From Aedes albopictus (lineage: Eukaryota > Arthropoda > Insecta > Diptera > Culicidae): DNA of 64,000 nt. Position numbers and translations under genes: made by a program. This document shows positions 42,300 through 52,946 of this stretch, piece by piece. The DNA lies in NCBI RefSeq assembly GCF_035046485.1, contig NC_085137.1:312739164-312803163 (forward strand). Reading direction: 5' to 3'. Position 1 is the stretch's first letter. Each line of letters starts with the position of its first letter. The notes beneath the pieces are model-generated. The model was not told the DNA's origin. It saw only the letters and a program-made list of their open reading frames with translations, and did not search any database.

Positions 42300-42755
42300 G
42301 TAACGATAGACGGGGATACTTTCGAGGTGGTGGAGGAATTCGTCTACCTCGAGGATCGGATCCATACTGACGGCTGACAGCAACGTGAGCCGTGAAATTC
42401 GGAGGTGCATCATCAGCGGAAGTCGGGCCTACTACGAGCTCCAGAAGAAACAGCGATCGAAAAAGATTCACCCATGCACCAAATGCACCATGTATAAAAC
42501 GCTAATAAGATCGGTGGTCCTCTACGGACACGAGACATGGTCCATGCTCGAGGAGGACCTGCAAGCACTCGGAGTTTTCGAGCAACGCGTGCTAAGGACG
42601 ATCTTCGGCGGTGTACAGGAGAACAGTGTGTGGCGAAGAAGGATGAATCACGAGCTCGCTGCACTTTACGCCGAATTCAGCATCCAGAAGATGGCCAAAG
42701 TCGGAAGGATACGGTGGACAGGGCATGTTGCAAGAATGCCGAACAACAACCAATT
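42300..42755 (+). pseudogene. RTE-clade ORF C-terminal region (copy A2), truncated
   Basis: FEVVEEFVYL, then YYELQKKQRSKKIHPCTKC, YKTLIRSVVLYGHETW, LGVFEQRVLRTIFGGVQ and GRIRWTGHVARMPNNN. The match stops at about 42755; the family C-terminus (DQVEDDLRTL-type) is absent here but its counterpart survives at 50405-50650. Confidence 0.8.
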
Positions 42756-44900
42756 ATGTTGTAGGTACGAGTTGCATTTTGTAAGAGAATTAGGGGGGTC
42801 ATAAGTAATTTGTGCCTCAAAGACCTGAAATACTCACATTTTAGGGTGATGCCAAACTTTTTTGGGTGCTGCAATGTTCAGTATGGGTGTTGCAATATGC
42901 GATTCCATATTTATGGCGGGTAAATCGTTAAGATCACCGGTCCTCCGCGATGCTCGACAATAAGCGTGTTCGAGACCAGCGAAAACTATGAGATGTACCT
43001 AGGTCGACGCACCAAAATCCGAATATTCTACTCAGATTTGTAATATGTACTCTTGTACGCCTGTGGTATCAGAAGAGGGCAATTAACAAATCCTGAGGTT
43101 TATAATGTGTGCATGGTGGCCTCAGAGTTGGATTGTTGTGTCAAGAAAATGCAGAAGCGACGCGTAGACATGATCAAACACCAAAGACCAAAGCTATTGG
43201 TAGCTGACCTTTTCAATATCTTTTTTCTTTGTGTATCAAACATCAAAGCTTCTTGATTCTAGTTTCCCACAATAGTCGCATCTCGTCCGCGTCCGGCAAA
43301 GAATAATACCAAAGGTCCTCCTCTTAATCCCCAACTGCCAGTCAAGTCCAACAAGTTCATTTTCCAATTTCAATTAATATCCAACAAATCCGAAATTCAT
43401 TATCCCATCATGCTCCATCGCCTGATTCTCACTCAGCTTGATCGTTAACCGCAACCAGCTCTGACTCGGCTTCTCTTTCGGAGGGAGGTCGACCCCACCC
43501 CTTCCTCCCACCACACACCCCTCACTTGGGTCCAACTTGAATCCCATTCCCAATAGACACGCTCGCCGATGATTGCACTGATGAGTGGTGACGTGCGGCT
43601 TTCGTAGTTGATCACGACCGGACCGACCGACCGATCGCACGCCGACCACCATCCAGAGACTTCCAGGGAGTTGTCCCCCTCCGCCCTCAGCTCCATCCTA
43701 TTCCAATCGAACAGACAATAAGGAATAAGCCACCGCCGCCACGCCAAAAGACCTCACCGAAATCACCTACTCGACCACCGCGCCACTGCTGCTGTTGTTG
43801 CTGCTGTTGCTGCTCACTTGCCAGCAGAATGCCAGAATCTCTGCGCAGTAATCTCGGCTGGCGGCATGGCACGTTTTGTCCAAATGCGTTCCCTCCTGCC
43901 GAGTCCGCCGCCTGCCGAGCATGGCGTGTGTACCTTGCGTCGTTTGCTTCATTCAAGTGTTGGGGCACAGTGGTTCAGACTCTGGTGCAGAATGTTTGAT
44001 TGAAATTCGGGGAAGGCCCGATCATCTGGATGCAGGCGTGGCGTGCTGCTCTTTTGGGACAATATGTTCGTGACTGCAAATGGTAATGTTTTGTTATGAG
44101 CGATTGTGCAGTTTCATATTCTCTGGTGAACGTGCCGATGGATAAAAATATGTGAGCTTGTTCCATATTATTACTGTTAAAAAATCTTGTTTGAAAATTC
44201 GTTAAGTATTTACCATAACTTGGCAAATATTGAAAGTCTAATGTGTCTCCGTGAGCATTAGTTTTAGTTTGATATCTTTGTCAAGTTTCTGGACCACCCT
44301 GAGCCGGTATCGATCGGATACGTACTTCTTTTTTCGGTACACGATGTTTTGCGATCGTTGATGAACATATAATGGCATCTACTCGGCACGGTTGGTCTCG
44401 TTGCTGGTCTGATGGCAGCGGGAACAGTAGTGGTGTACGGTGGACCTCTCCTGCCCCTGCCTGTGTTGTTGTCGTTGTCTTTTCTGTTTCTTATTTTTTG
44501 TGGTTTCTTCTCGCGTGGTCCACCGGTTGTCGCTGTCGCGTCGCCTGCCTTGCTCCCGCGCGTGTCGTGCTGTGGTTGCGGCGGCGGCGGTGGTCGAAAG
44601 TGTGGGAACAGAAATAAGATTTGATTTTCAATCACATTTCTTCTTTTGAAACGGCGCAGCCCGATGACGGTAGTGGTCAAGGTGCCTACGCTACGCCGGT
44701 TTACGTAGATTCTCCCGATGGCAACGTCGTAGCTGGGATGGGACTGTTCTGATTAGTACGTGTACTAGCAATGTAATTCAATGTAATTAAATATTTCAAC
44801 GTTTGCATCGCAATGAATGACACAGCATTTGCAGTTCTATGTGACTGACTGCGTTTCTTCCCTAGTGGCATTTAAACTAGAAGAGGTTCTTAAAACCATC
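42756..44900. other. Unassigned, partly GC-rich sequence
   Basis: Includes a CTG/TTG microsatellite (43787-43816) and a GACCGACCGACCGATCG run near 43618. GC-rich stretches around 43480-43960 and 44370-44600 could be regulatory or host sequence, but no frame carries a recognisable domain. I see nothing callable. Confidence 0.3.
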
Positions 44901-44916
44901 ATAATATCAAAATAAA

Positions 44917-46300
44917 ACGTATTAGAATTAAGGACATCGAAGGTTATTAAAGTTCAACAGTTATAATGAATTTGACGTGCTTTTCTGCTAACAAACCATC
45001 CCGTAGAAAGCTTAATAAGTGCTGCAGAGCTATTATTCACCCTGTTGGATCATATTACTGTAAGGAAATTTTTGTAAGTCCACAGGTTTTACGTCTTTGT
45101 CTTATTATATATTACATTTAGGATACAGACAAACATGCAGGCAGATTTGTTGGTTGTTATTTCATATATTTTCTTATACATTCTCAAGGGTTCTAAGGTC
45201 AATCAATACTACTACCAAGATCGATTGTAATAATACTTCTCTAATTCTTATAATCACCTACCTTTTGTAAGTTTCCTATATTATATCTTATTTCATTATG
45301 TATATTCTATAAACTTTCATTACATTACATTCTTTCATTTCATTATACTACATTATATTCAATTATTTGATAATCATTATACTAATGTTCTACCAAACCA
45401 TCTAGGTCGTGATGTGACTCGTCAGCGAACAACACTCATTCATATTATCTACAAATTGATACCTTATTTCGTGTCACTACATTACATTTCATTACATTAT
45501 ACGTCTTCATTTATTTTTACAGATTATACCATACTTCGATATTACACATATTTCATCATAATAAATTATACTATTGACTATATAAAACTATATGGGGTTG
45601 GGAGGGTGCATCAGGGCATCATTGAAGTTGTAACTGTACGACGGAGTAGAAGCCAGGACGTAAAATGCCTCGTCACCGAAAAATATTCATTTACTTCATC
45701 TATAATTGATATCTTATTCCATTTTGCTATATTATATTACATTATGTTATTATATTTTATTGATTATACCATATTTCAAGATTATATTTCATCATAAATT
45801 TTCATAAAATATTATATTTAAATCGTTATATAACCATACATCTACCTATATGGGGTTGGGAGGGTGCATCAGGGCATCATTGAAGTTGAAACTGTACGAC
45901 GGAGTGGATTGCCAGCCGGAGTGTGGTGAGAAGTAACTATAACATCCTTGTAGATGGGTTCTTCTATCCCAACAGTTGCAATGGATTTGACGCGCCCTTC
46001 TTGTAACAAACCATCCCGTAGAAAGCTTGACAAGTAATGTAAATTTCATTATTCATCCTTTTGGATCATACTGTTGGAAGGAGATTCTCTTAAACCCGCG
46101 GATTTCGCGTAAGTGTCTCTACTTACGGGTCCGCCACACCCCCTTTTGGCCCTTCATACAGCGGTATGTTGAAGTCAGGGTGGTAATGAAATTGATCTTT
46201 ACTGTTAGGTGGAACTGCATGCAGAGCAAGACTCAAGCTAGGATGGTGGCTACCTACATACATACATACATAAAACGTATTAGAATTTATGACGGTCCTC
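44917..46300. repeat. Duplicated repeat segments around AT-rich DNA
   Basis: AACAAACCATCCCGTAGAAA with ~100 bp around it occurs at ~44990 and ~46005. GGTTGGGAGGGTGCATCAGG with ~60 bp occurs at ~45597 and ~45855. TAAAACGTATTAGAATT occurs at ~44914 and ~46271. Between them lies ATTACATTATA-type low-complexity DNA (45090-45590, 45690-45845). Element type unknown. Confidence 0.6.
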
Positions 46301-46589
46301 AAAACCCCTACAAGAATAATTGGTCATCAAAATGTTACTTGGCTTACATCAAGGGTTATTATAGCACAGTATCGGGTTTCCCTCGTATAACGCTGAAGAG
46401 CGGTTGACGGTTTTATCAATTTTCAATAGACCATTTACATCTTCGGTGTATGCAGCTCAACAGACTTTTAAGAATAGTCCTATCGAGAACCTTTCCGACG
46501 AGGTGGAAAGTTTCGCGATAGACAAACAAATACTCAAAGAGCAAGCACACTTTACTTACCTTACCTTACTGGTCAGACTAAGGCCTAAG

Positions 46590-47236
46590 TCTTGGCCTAA
46601 GTGTCTTCTGATGTACGTAGGAGTCGTCTCCAGTCTACTCGGTGAGTCTGCGATAAGTCCACAAATCGTCCTCCACTTGATCGACTCACCTAGCTCGCTG
46701 CGCACCACGTTTTCTTGTATCGGTCGGATGACTCTCGAGAACGGTTTTAGTCGGGTTGCTATCCGACATCCTGATGCCCTGACCCGTCCACCGCAGTTTC
46801 CTGATTTTCGCGGTGTGGACGATGGTTGGTTCTCTCAGCAGCTGATGCAGCTCGTGGTTCATTCGCCTTCTCCAAGTCCTGTCTTCCATCTGCACTCCGC
46901 CGTAGATGGTACGCAACACCTTCCGTTCGAAAACTCCAAAGGTGCGTTGGTCCTCTGCACGTAGGGTCCATGTTTCGTGCCCATAGAGGACTACCGGTCT
47001 AATCAGCATTTTGTAGATAGTTAACTTCGTGTTACGGCGAGCTTTGTTCGATCGTAGAGTTCTGCGGAGTCCAAAGTAAGCACGATTTCCTGGCACAATG
47101 CGTCTCTGAATTTCTCTGCTGATGTCGTTATCGGCGGTCACCAGTGAGCCCAAGTACACGAATTCTTCAACCGCCTCGATTTCATCACCGTCGATATAAA
47201 TTCGGGTTGGCGGGCGCGGTGATTCCTCCACGTGGG
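46590..47236 (-). pseudogene. RTE-clade ORF C-terminal region (copy B2)
   Basis: Minus-strand frame: PPTRIYIDGDEIEAVEEFVY, LGSLVTADNDISREIQRR, RPVVLYGHETWTLRAEDQ, MEDRTWRRRMNHELHQLLRE, then PTGTRKRGAQRAR-like codons. Closely matches 30380-30900 of copy B1. Upstream it is fused directly to the RT fingers because the palm is deleted. Confidence 0.85.
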
Positions 47237-47640
47237 CACGTTGTATTCGCGGCATTTCTGCAACATCTGGTGGATGGCGAACATCTGGTCCGTTGTGGCG
47301 CGATCACCCATGAATCCAGCCTGATATTGCCCCACGAACTCTTTTGCAATCGGTGATAGACGACGGCATAAAATTTGAGAGAGTATCTTGTAGGCAGCGC
47401 TCAGTAGTGTGATCGCGCGGTAGTTCCCGCAATCCAGCTTGCCGTTCTTTTGTAGATAGATACCTTCCATCCATTCTTCCGGTAATACTTCCTCCTGCCA
47501 AATCTTATTAATGACCCAGTGTAGTGTAGTGTTTTAGTTACTCGTTTGCTAGTTGATCTGCTCCAGCGGCTTTGTTGTTTTCCAACCGGCCAACATCCTC
47601 CTCAATCTCTTGGAGGTCAGGGGCCGAAGTCTTTCGTCAT
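47237..47640 (-). pseudogene. RTE-clade RT fingers (copy B2)
   Basis: Minus strand: EEVLPEEWMEGIYLQK-like codons, LDCGNYRAITLLSAAYKIL, SQILCRRLSPIAKEFVGQYQ, AGFMGDRATTDQMFAI and LQKCREYNVPT. This copy retains the block lost from B1 at 29820. A short rearrangement lies near 47510-47545. The frame then enters the deletion junction. Confidence 0.8.
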
Positions 47641-47696
47641 GTGCACATACTCTTAGATCTGTTAACACGCCACCTTCGGTACTTGCAACGTCGCCA

Positions 47697-48296
47697 GGAA
47701 TGGGAACACTGACTTTCAACGAGTTACACTCACTTGCTATTTTCTCAGCTCAGAAGCGTGTAATCAAGAAACGATGTATGGACGACTTTTGCATTGTGGT
47801 TTTGTCTAAGACTTTGCCAAATAGAGTAGGGGTCGCACACGCATACCAAAGTCGTGACAAAGTTGTAAAAGCGACTCTCCACGAGGTGAGTGTAATTTAC
47901 ATTCACCTCGTGGAGAGTTGCCTTTGCAGCTCCCTCATGACTTCGGTATGCGTGTGCGACCCCTACTCTATTCGGCAAAATTTTAGACAAAACAAGTCGT
48001 CTGTACATTGTTTCTTGATTGCACGCTTCTGAGCTGAGAAAATAGCAAGTGACTGTAACTCTTTGAAAGTGAGTGTTCCCATCCCAAGGAGAATACATTT
48101 TACTAAGGTGGCGCAGATAAACATTGCAAACCACTGGTTGTCTCTCCCATTCTTCTGGTGTTCTTATGGAACTGAAATAGTGACGTCACTATTTTAGTTG
48201 CATAAGAACACCAGAAGAGTGGAAGAGACAACCAGTGGTTTGCAATGTTTATCTGCGCCACCTTAGTAAAATGTATTCTCCTTGTTCCCATCCTTG
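47697..48296. repeat. Older foldback element, ~195-bp arms (foldback 1)
   Basis: GGAATGGGAACACTGACTTT at the left mirrors AAAGTGAGTGTTCCCATCC at ~48067-48084. The arms meet near 47892 (GTGTAATTTAC) and differ at roughly 15% plus an indel. AACGTCGCCA occurs at 47687-47696 and 48297-48306; 8-10 bp of this is the target duplication. Foldback 2 is inserted close to its right end. Confidence 0.8.
48085..48284. repeat. Younger foldback element, 100-bp arms (foldback 2)
   Basis: A 200-bp near-perfect palindrome centred at 48184/48185 (GTGACGTCAC), ends CAAGGAGAATAC/GTATTCTCCTTG, with a few mismatches. TTCCCATCC is duplicated at 48076-48084 and 48285-48293 (9 bp, as in Mutator-like or foldback elements). 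It lies within foldback 1. Confidence 0.88.
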
Positions 48297-48306
48297 AACG
48301 TCGCCA

Positions 48307-49590
48307 TTGAGGTGCTCATCGTAATGCTGCCACCACCTCTCGACCACCTCACGCTCGCTCGTGAGAATATTCCCGTGATTATCTCGGCACATGTCGGCTT
48401 GTGGCACGAAGCCTCTGCGCGAGCGGTTCAGCTTCTCGTAGAACTTTCGTGTGTTCCTTGCGCGGTACAGCTCTTTCATTGCTTCGCGATCTCGTTCTTC
48501 CTGCTGGCGCTTCTTCATCTGTAAGACTGAGTTCTGCCTGTTCCGCGCCTGTCTATAACGTGTTTCATTCGCTCTCGTACGGTGTTGCAGCATTCTCGCC
48601 CATGCTGCATTCTTCTCGTCTTTTAACTGTTCACATTCGCCGTCGTACCAGTCGTTTCTGTGATTCGGAGTCGCGAAGCCTAGTGCTGTAGCCGAGGTAC
48701 TACCTATGGCGGATCGGATGTTCCTCCAGCCATCTTCAAGTGTAGCTGCGCCAAGCTGCTCTTCCGTTGGTAGGGCCACTGCTAGCTGCTGCGCGTAGTC
48801 TTGAGCCACTTCTACGTTACGCAGCTGCTTGATATTGAGCCATGGCGTTAGACTTCGACGCGTGGAAATAACCGTCGAAAGTTTTGAGCGCGTGTATACA
48901 GCGACTAGGTAGTGATCCGAATCGCACTGCGGTATGTGCGGACACTGGTTATATCCGAGAAGAATTAACCGGCGATTAGAACGTGGTCGATTTGGTCGGG
49001 TGATCTCCAGGTGGCCTTGTGGATATCTTGCGGGGGAAGAAGGTGCTTCAAACTACCATACCACGGGAGGCTGCAAAGCTTACACATCGCTGGCCGTTAT
49101 CATTCGATACGGTGTGCAGGCTGTTTCGCCCGATTATCGGTCTGTACATTTCCTCCCTTTCTACCTACGCGTTCATGTCGCCTACAACGATTTTCACGTC
49201 ATGCGGAGCGCAACCATCGTATGTTTGCTCTAACTGCGCGTAGAACGCTTCTTTCTCGTCATCGGGTCTCCCTTCGTGTGGGCAGTGAATGTTAATGATG
49301 CTGTAGTTGAAGAAACGGCCCTTAACTCTCAACATGCACATCCTTGCGTTGATCGGCTGCCACCCGATCACACGTTGTCGCATCTTGCCCAACACTATAA
49401 ATCCTTTTCCCAGTTCATTGGAGGTACCACAGTTTTGATAGAAGGTAGCCGCTCGATGCCCGCGTTTCGACACTTTCTGTCCAGTTCAACAAAGTTCCTG
49501 CAACGCCACGATGTCGAAGTTGCGGGGATGTAGTTTTTCGTCACACCCTGCAAAACCTAGTAACTTGCAATTCCATGTTCCAAGTTTCCA
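48307..49590 (-). pseudogene. RTE-clade endonuclease and linker (copy B2)
   Basis: Minus-strand order: DWKLGTWNCKLLGFAGCD (about 49595-49545), NELGKGFIVLGKMRQRVIGW, IINIHCPHEGRPDDEKEAFY and KIVVGDMNA (49165-49473), further endonuclease codons in broken frames to 48960, then VAQDYAQQLAVALPTEEQ, NAAWARMLQHRTRANETRYR and SRRGFVPQADMCRDNHGN (48249-48809). Plus-strand frames over this span are shadows. Nonfunctional from several frameshifts. Confidence 0.82.
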
Positions 49591-49952
49591 ATCGTAGTCC
49601 TTATTTCGTCGCGTGGGTCATTACCGATTGTATCGAGTCGTATTTTCTCCTATGTTATTCGCATTGGGAATATTTACGGGTAGCTTATTTAGCCTACGCC
49701 AACACTCCTGTCTCGCCGGAGGGCCATCGTGCTAGTTCTGTTTAACGTCCCAACCAACACTGGGACGACCACGCTGATGGGGCTGCCACCTTGGATCTAG
49801 CTGGGCGTGGTGCAGCGTTTCTTACTCAACCGCTGGAAGCCAGAACAGACGCTGTTTGAGCCACACCTCCTTGGTGAACAGACGCTCGGGTCGTACCTCC
49901 TCAATCTAGCTGAAGTCAGAAGGACAACAGTGTCCAGGCTGCACTACCAACT

Positions 49953-50100
49953 AAGCACACAACTCTTAGCTGGCGGTCTTTGTCATCGCATGACCCATGG
50001 AAGCATGAGGTAGGAACTTGTAGGGCCAGAGCTATGTTGGACGCTCTACTTATCGACTCACCGTTTTGCAGCCCTTGATTGAATCTAGATAAGTCGAAAT
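49953..50100. other. Flank of RTE copy B2
   Basis: Short unassigned sequence between the RTE copy and an R1-clade scrap. Confidence 0.3.
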
Positions 50101-50404
50101 GACATTGTCAGCACTGCTAGAGAGTCTTCCTAGGTTTGGAAGCGGCAGACCGTGGCCCTATTGCCAAAGGCTGGTGACCCGTCGGCATATAAACCAATAT
50201 GATTGTTCGACATGGACGTAAGGAAAGCGCCTTTTTGCGCCAGTTGGGCAGGTATTTCTTGAACACTCTCAAGGCTGAGCATATCCGAGTACATCCTGTG
50301 CAAGATTCTCAGAATCTTCTTCCAGAATCGAGTACTGATATGCAACGCACAGATGAGTTGGAAGTGCTTTCACAAATCTAAGAAGTTCCCCAAGGTTAAA
50401 TCCT
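50100..50404 (+). pseudogene. R1-clade RT scrap
   Basis: GTTTGGAAGCGGCAGACC, then codons for VALLPKAGDPSAYKP, match 61710-61790. The later block AGAATCGAGTACTG followed by GTGCTTTCACA matches 62085-62135. About 300 bp of RT with the middle missing. Confidence 0.65.
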
Positions 50405-50757
50405 GTTAGGAGGACCTACAAGGACTCGAAGTTTTCAGCGTGTGGCGGTGAAGGATGACTGATGGCTACGAGATGGCTGTACTCTACGGCGTACCTAACA
50501 TCCAGAAGATCGGGAGGATACGGTGGGAAGAGCATGTTGCTAGATATCCGGAAAACAACCCTATAAATTTGGAATTCGTCATAGATCCGATCGCCACAAG
50601 GAGCGCAGAGATGACGATGGCCAGACCAGTTGAAGCGTGATCTGTCGATCGTTTGGCGTGATCGAATCCGGAGATCTGAAACTGTAAATCTTGTGTAATA
50701 GCGGGAAATTGTTGGCTCAATGTTATAACTACTTAATGTTGAAAAAAATAAATGAAT
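50405..50757 (+). pseudogene. RTE-clade 3' end (A-type)
   Basis: GGAGGACCTACAAGGACTCG begins the EDLQ.LEVF block; IQKIGRIRWEEHVARYPENN follows, and GCGCAGAGATGACGATGGCC leads into KRDLSIV-like codons and a stop. The end has AATAAATGAATGC. It supplies the C-terminus missing from copy A2. Confidence 0.7.
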
Positions 50758-52155
50758 GCTAATATTGTGGAGGAAACACTACGTTAATGTGGGCATAATA
50801 GAAAGAATGATGGTACCTTGATTATGTAAAGCATGTGACTTCCTCGCTCCGCCACTGGTTGCGTGTGCCGTCGTGACTTGTTTTTCGGTCGGAATGAAAA
50901 ATGTATGTTGAAGGACAGAGCAAACAAGGGTCGGTGGCATTCTTGTTCCAACCGAAAACAACAGCCCAAATCGTCGAAATTCCATTGGTCGTGTCGTGTT
51001 CATGCACGATCCGTACCAAAATCAAGCAGGGTTCTCCAAATTCCACCCTTAGCCCTCACATTCCTAAGGACTTTGTTTCGTTCCACGAATTTGAGCCCGA
51101 CCGCCGCCGCAGCCGCTAATTCCAAAGTCATCAACTGCTTCTCCGGCGGCAGCCGTCTAAAACCTTCCGCTGCTAATGAGTCCCTTCCCGAGATTCCCAT
51201 GCGGTGAGCAACGGCGGCGGTCAACGTTCCCCTATCCTGTGTCTATAGGACGGTATGCGGCGCTAATTTCCATCATCACGCAGATCATCACCTCTCCGTA
51301 CTTGTTTAACGTTCGCTGCGGCTTCACCGACACACCGCCACTGGCTTCTCTGCTCTGAGCAGCACATCTGTTGACGGCCAAACAGCTATTTTCCGCATTG
51401 AAGTTGTCGGCACTCGTCGGCGTTCGCGGTCCTTCTCCTATGACGATCGTTCGGGAAGCATTCCATGCTGATGATGCCGTTGCCGCCTCCACCGCCGCCG
51501 ACGCCAACCAGAAAGAAAGGCGCGCACAAACAAACTCGGTATAGGTAAGCAATGCGCGCACGCGGGTGATCGGCGATCGGCTGCTAGCCGCGGGCAAAAT
51601 AGGCAATAAAAGAGCTAAATTTATCGCCGTAAATTGCTATGGGAACGAACCGTCTTGGCTCCTCGTTGGACCATTATGTCCGACCGCGTCTTGTCGGTCT
51701 ATTTGCACAAATGCAGCCATGAGGCGGTCGCAGCTCGTCGCCGGTGGCATGATGTGCTCTAATGTTTGCTATTCATCGGTCAATATCCGACGCTCGTTAG
51801 GTGGAATAGGCAAGGGTCCGATAGGACGAATTTATAAAAAGGTTTGCGGTTACGTGGACATTATGATGAACACAGATATGCATGTATGCAGTGGGGGGCA
51901 GGTACATTCCCGCACATGTGTTTAGGGTCTCTCTTTTAAGGAACGGTCAATAAAAGCTCCATTTTTAAAACCTACGTCTAGAACCTGTAGACTTTATTGG
52001 TATATTTTTTTGTCCAATGGTTCGTATAAAAACTTAACCTAAAGTTTTCCAAAACATAAATTAAAACTTACGGCAGTGTCGCTGGAAACTTTATCTTAAG
52101 AGAAGTAGTAACGCTCGGAGCTTGAGTAAAGTTTCTTTGTAAGCAACAAGGTTAC
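50758..52155. other. Unassigned sequence
   Basis: GC-rich in parts (51060-51600) with long frames on both strands but no recognisable domain or codon pattern. Possibly host non-coding DNA. Confidence 0.3.
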
Positions 52156-52159
52156 AATA

Positions 52160-52308
52160 GGGCACTTGCTGGCTTTGTTTATAGTGTGCCCAACAAACCC
52201 ATTTGATTTAGCTAGGAAAGACCTTGTAACGTGTTTGGCGATACAAACCGTTTTCCAGCAAAATCAAATGATTCTGTTGGGCACAATAAATGAAGCCATC
52301 AAATGCCC
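52160..52308. mobile_element. TA-target MITE, TIR GGGCACTTGCTGGCTTTGTT
   Basis: 149 bp. Left end and reverse complement of the right end (GGGCATTTGATGGCTTCATT) align for ~50 bp through TGTGCCCAACA and CATTTGATTT. TA at 52158-52159 and 52309-52310. Non-coding. Confidence 0.82.
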
Positions 52309-52548
52309 TATATAAGTTATACACTGACAAAAAACTACTGTTTCGAAGTCAAAAGTTATAGACAAGTACCGGGAGACTCCCAGCACACGGTGTGCTGAAA
52401 CATGATTATTATCGAACTTGCATGAACCTCATATTTTTTTTCGTTAAAAGTTAGTATTAACAGTATAGAAATCGATGCTGAAGACTAGAAAATCTTTCAT
52501 CGGGGAAAATTAAAAAAAAAAATCGATTTGAGTATTTTAAGATTTTTC

Positions 52549-52946
52549 CATACAAAATATGTTGAAAGGGAAAACAAACTTACTTTGTCTTTGATCAAAA
52601 CTAGGGGTTTTCAGGAGTTGTTTCAGAAGCAATTATAAGAAAAAAGATCAAGAACTGAAAATTTATCACAAATCTGTATTCGGTGTGCATACAATGTAAC
52701 CAGTCCACTTTGGTATGCCGAATGTCATGCACGAAACCACGTGGTGTCGTTAGGAATATATCGTTCTCCTTACGGATTAAGAAACAAAGAATTTCGTTAA
52801 CGAATAAAAACCGAGGGATGTTTTGTGAATTTTCTATTTATTACTACATACTATTTATTGTAACAATATTTCAACATCTGTTTAAAATCGCATACAACAC
52901 TCTTTCATACAATATGAAGGCTATTGTACGAAACTACACAGTTTAG
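52549..52946 (+). repeat. Left terminal inverted repeat
   Basis: Complement of 55158-55564. Includes GTTTTCAGGAGTTGTTTCAG, TCATGCACGAAACCACGTGG and TTTAAAATCGCATACAACAC. Overlaps the last ~14 codons of the transposase. Confidence 0.85.

Larger units (their letters stand above)
39270..42755 (+). mobile_element. RTE-clade retrotransposon with solo LTR inside (copy A2)
   Basis: 5' UTR-like block (CTATCCCTACCACCACGCGG; CAGCGTCTGATCCCC) to ~39600, then endonuclease, linker and RT. It is broken by a frameshift near 39795, a solo LTR at 40761-41174, an in-frame loss after RRGLRQ, and truncation at ~42755. The same UTR is in copy A1 at 7855, and a variant is in the reverse strand of copy B2 (49800-49950). 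Confidence 0.85.
46551..49952 (-). mobile_element. RTE-clade retrotransposon lacking the RT core (copy B2)
   Basis: The minus strand runs 5' UTR (49952-49620), endonuclease (49580-48960), linker (48810-48310), RT fingers (47640-47255) and C-terminus (47230-46590), ending in a GTAAGGTAAGGTAAGTAAA tail at 46551-46575. AAGCACAC flanks it (46543-46550, 49953-49960). About 446 bp corresponding to copy B1 29912-30357, including the FADD motif, is deleted at ~47236. Foldbacks occupy 47697-48296. Confidence 0.85.

Noticed and set aside
43687..43968. Gln-run protein on the minus strand
   Set aside because: Created by the CTG/TTG microsatellite at 43787-43816; flanking residues show no domain.
45414..45797. 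127-residue Tyr/Ile-rich membrane-like protein
   Set aside because: Arises from ATTACATTATA low-complexity DNA plus a duplicated repeat block; composition bias explains the hydrophobicity.
51200..51925. Possible host exons in GC-rich DNA
   Set aside because: Long frames occur on both strands with no recognised domain, splice pattern or start context, so not reported as genes.
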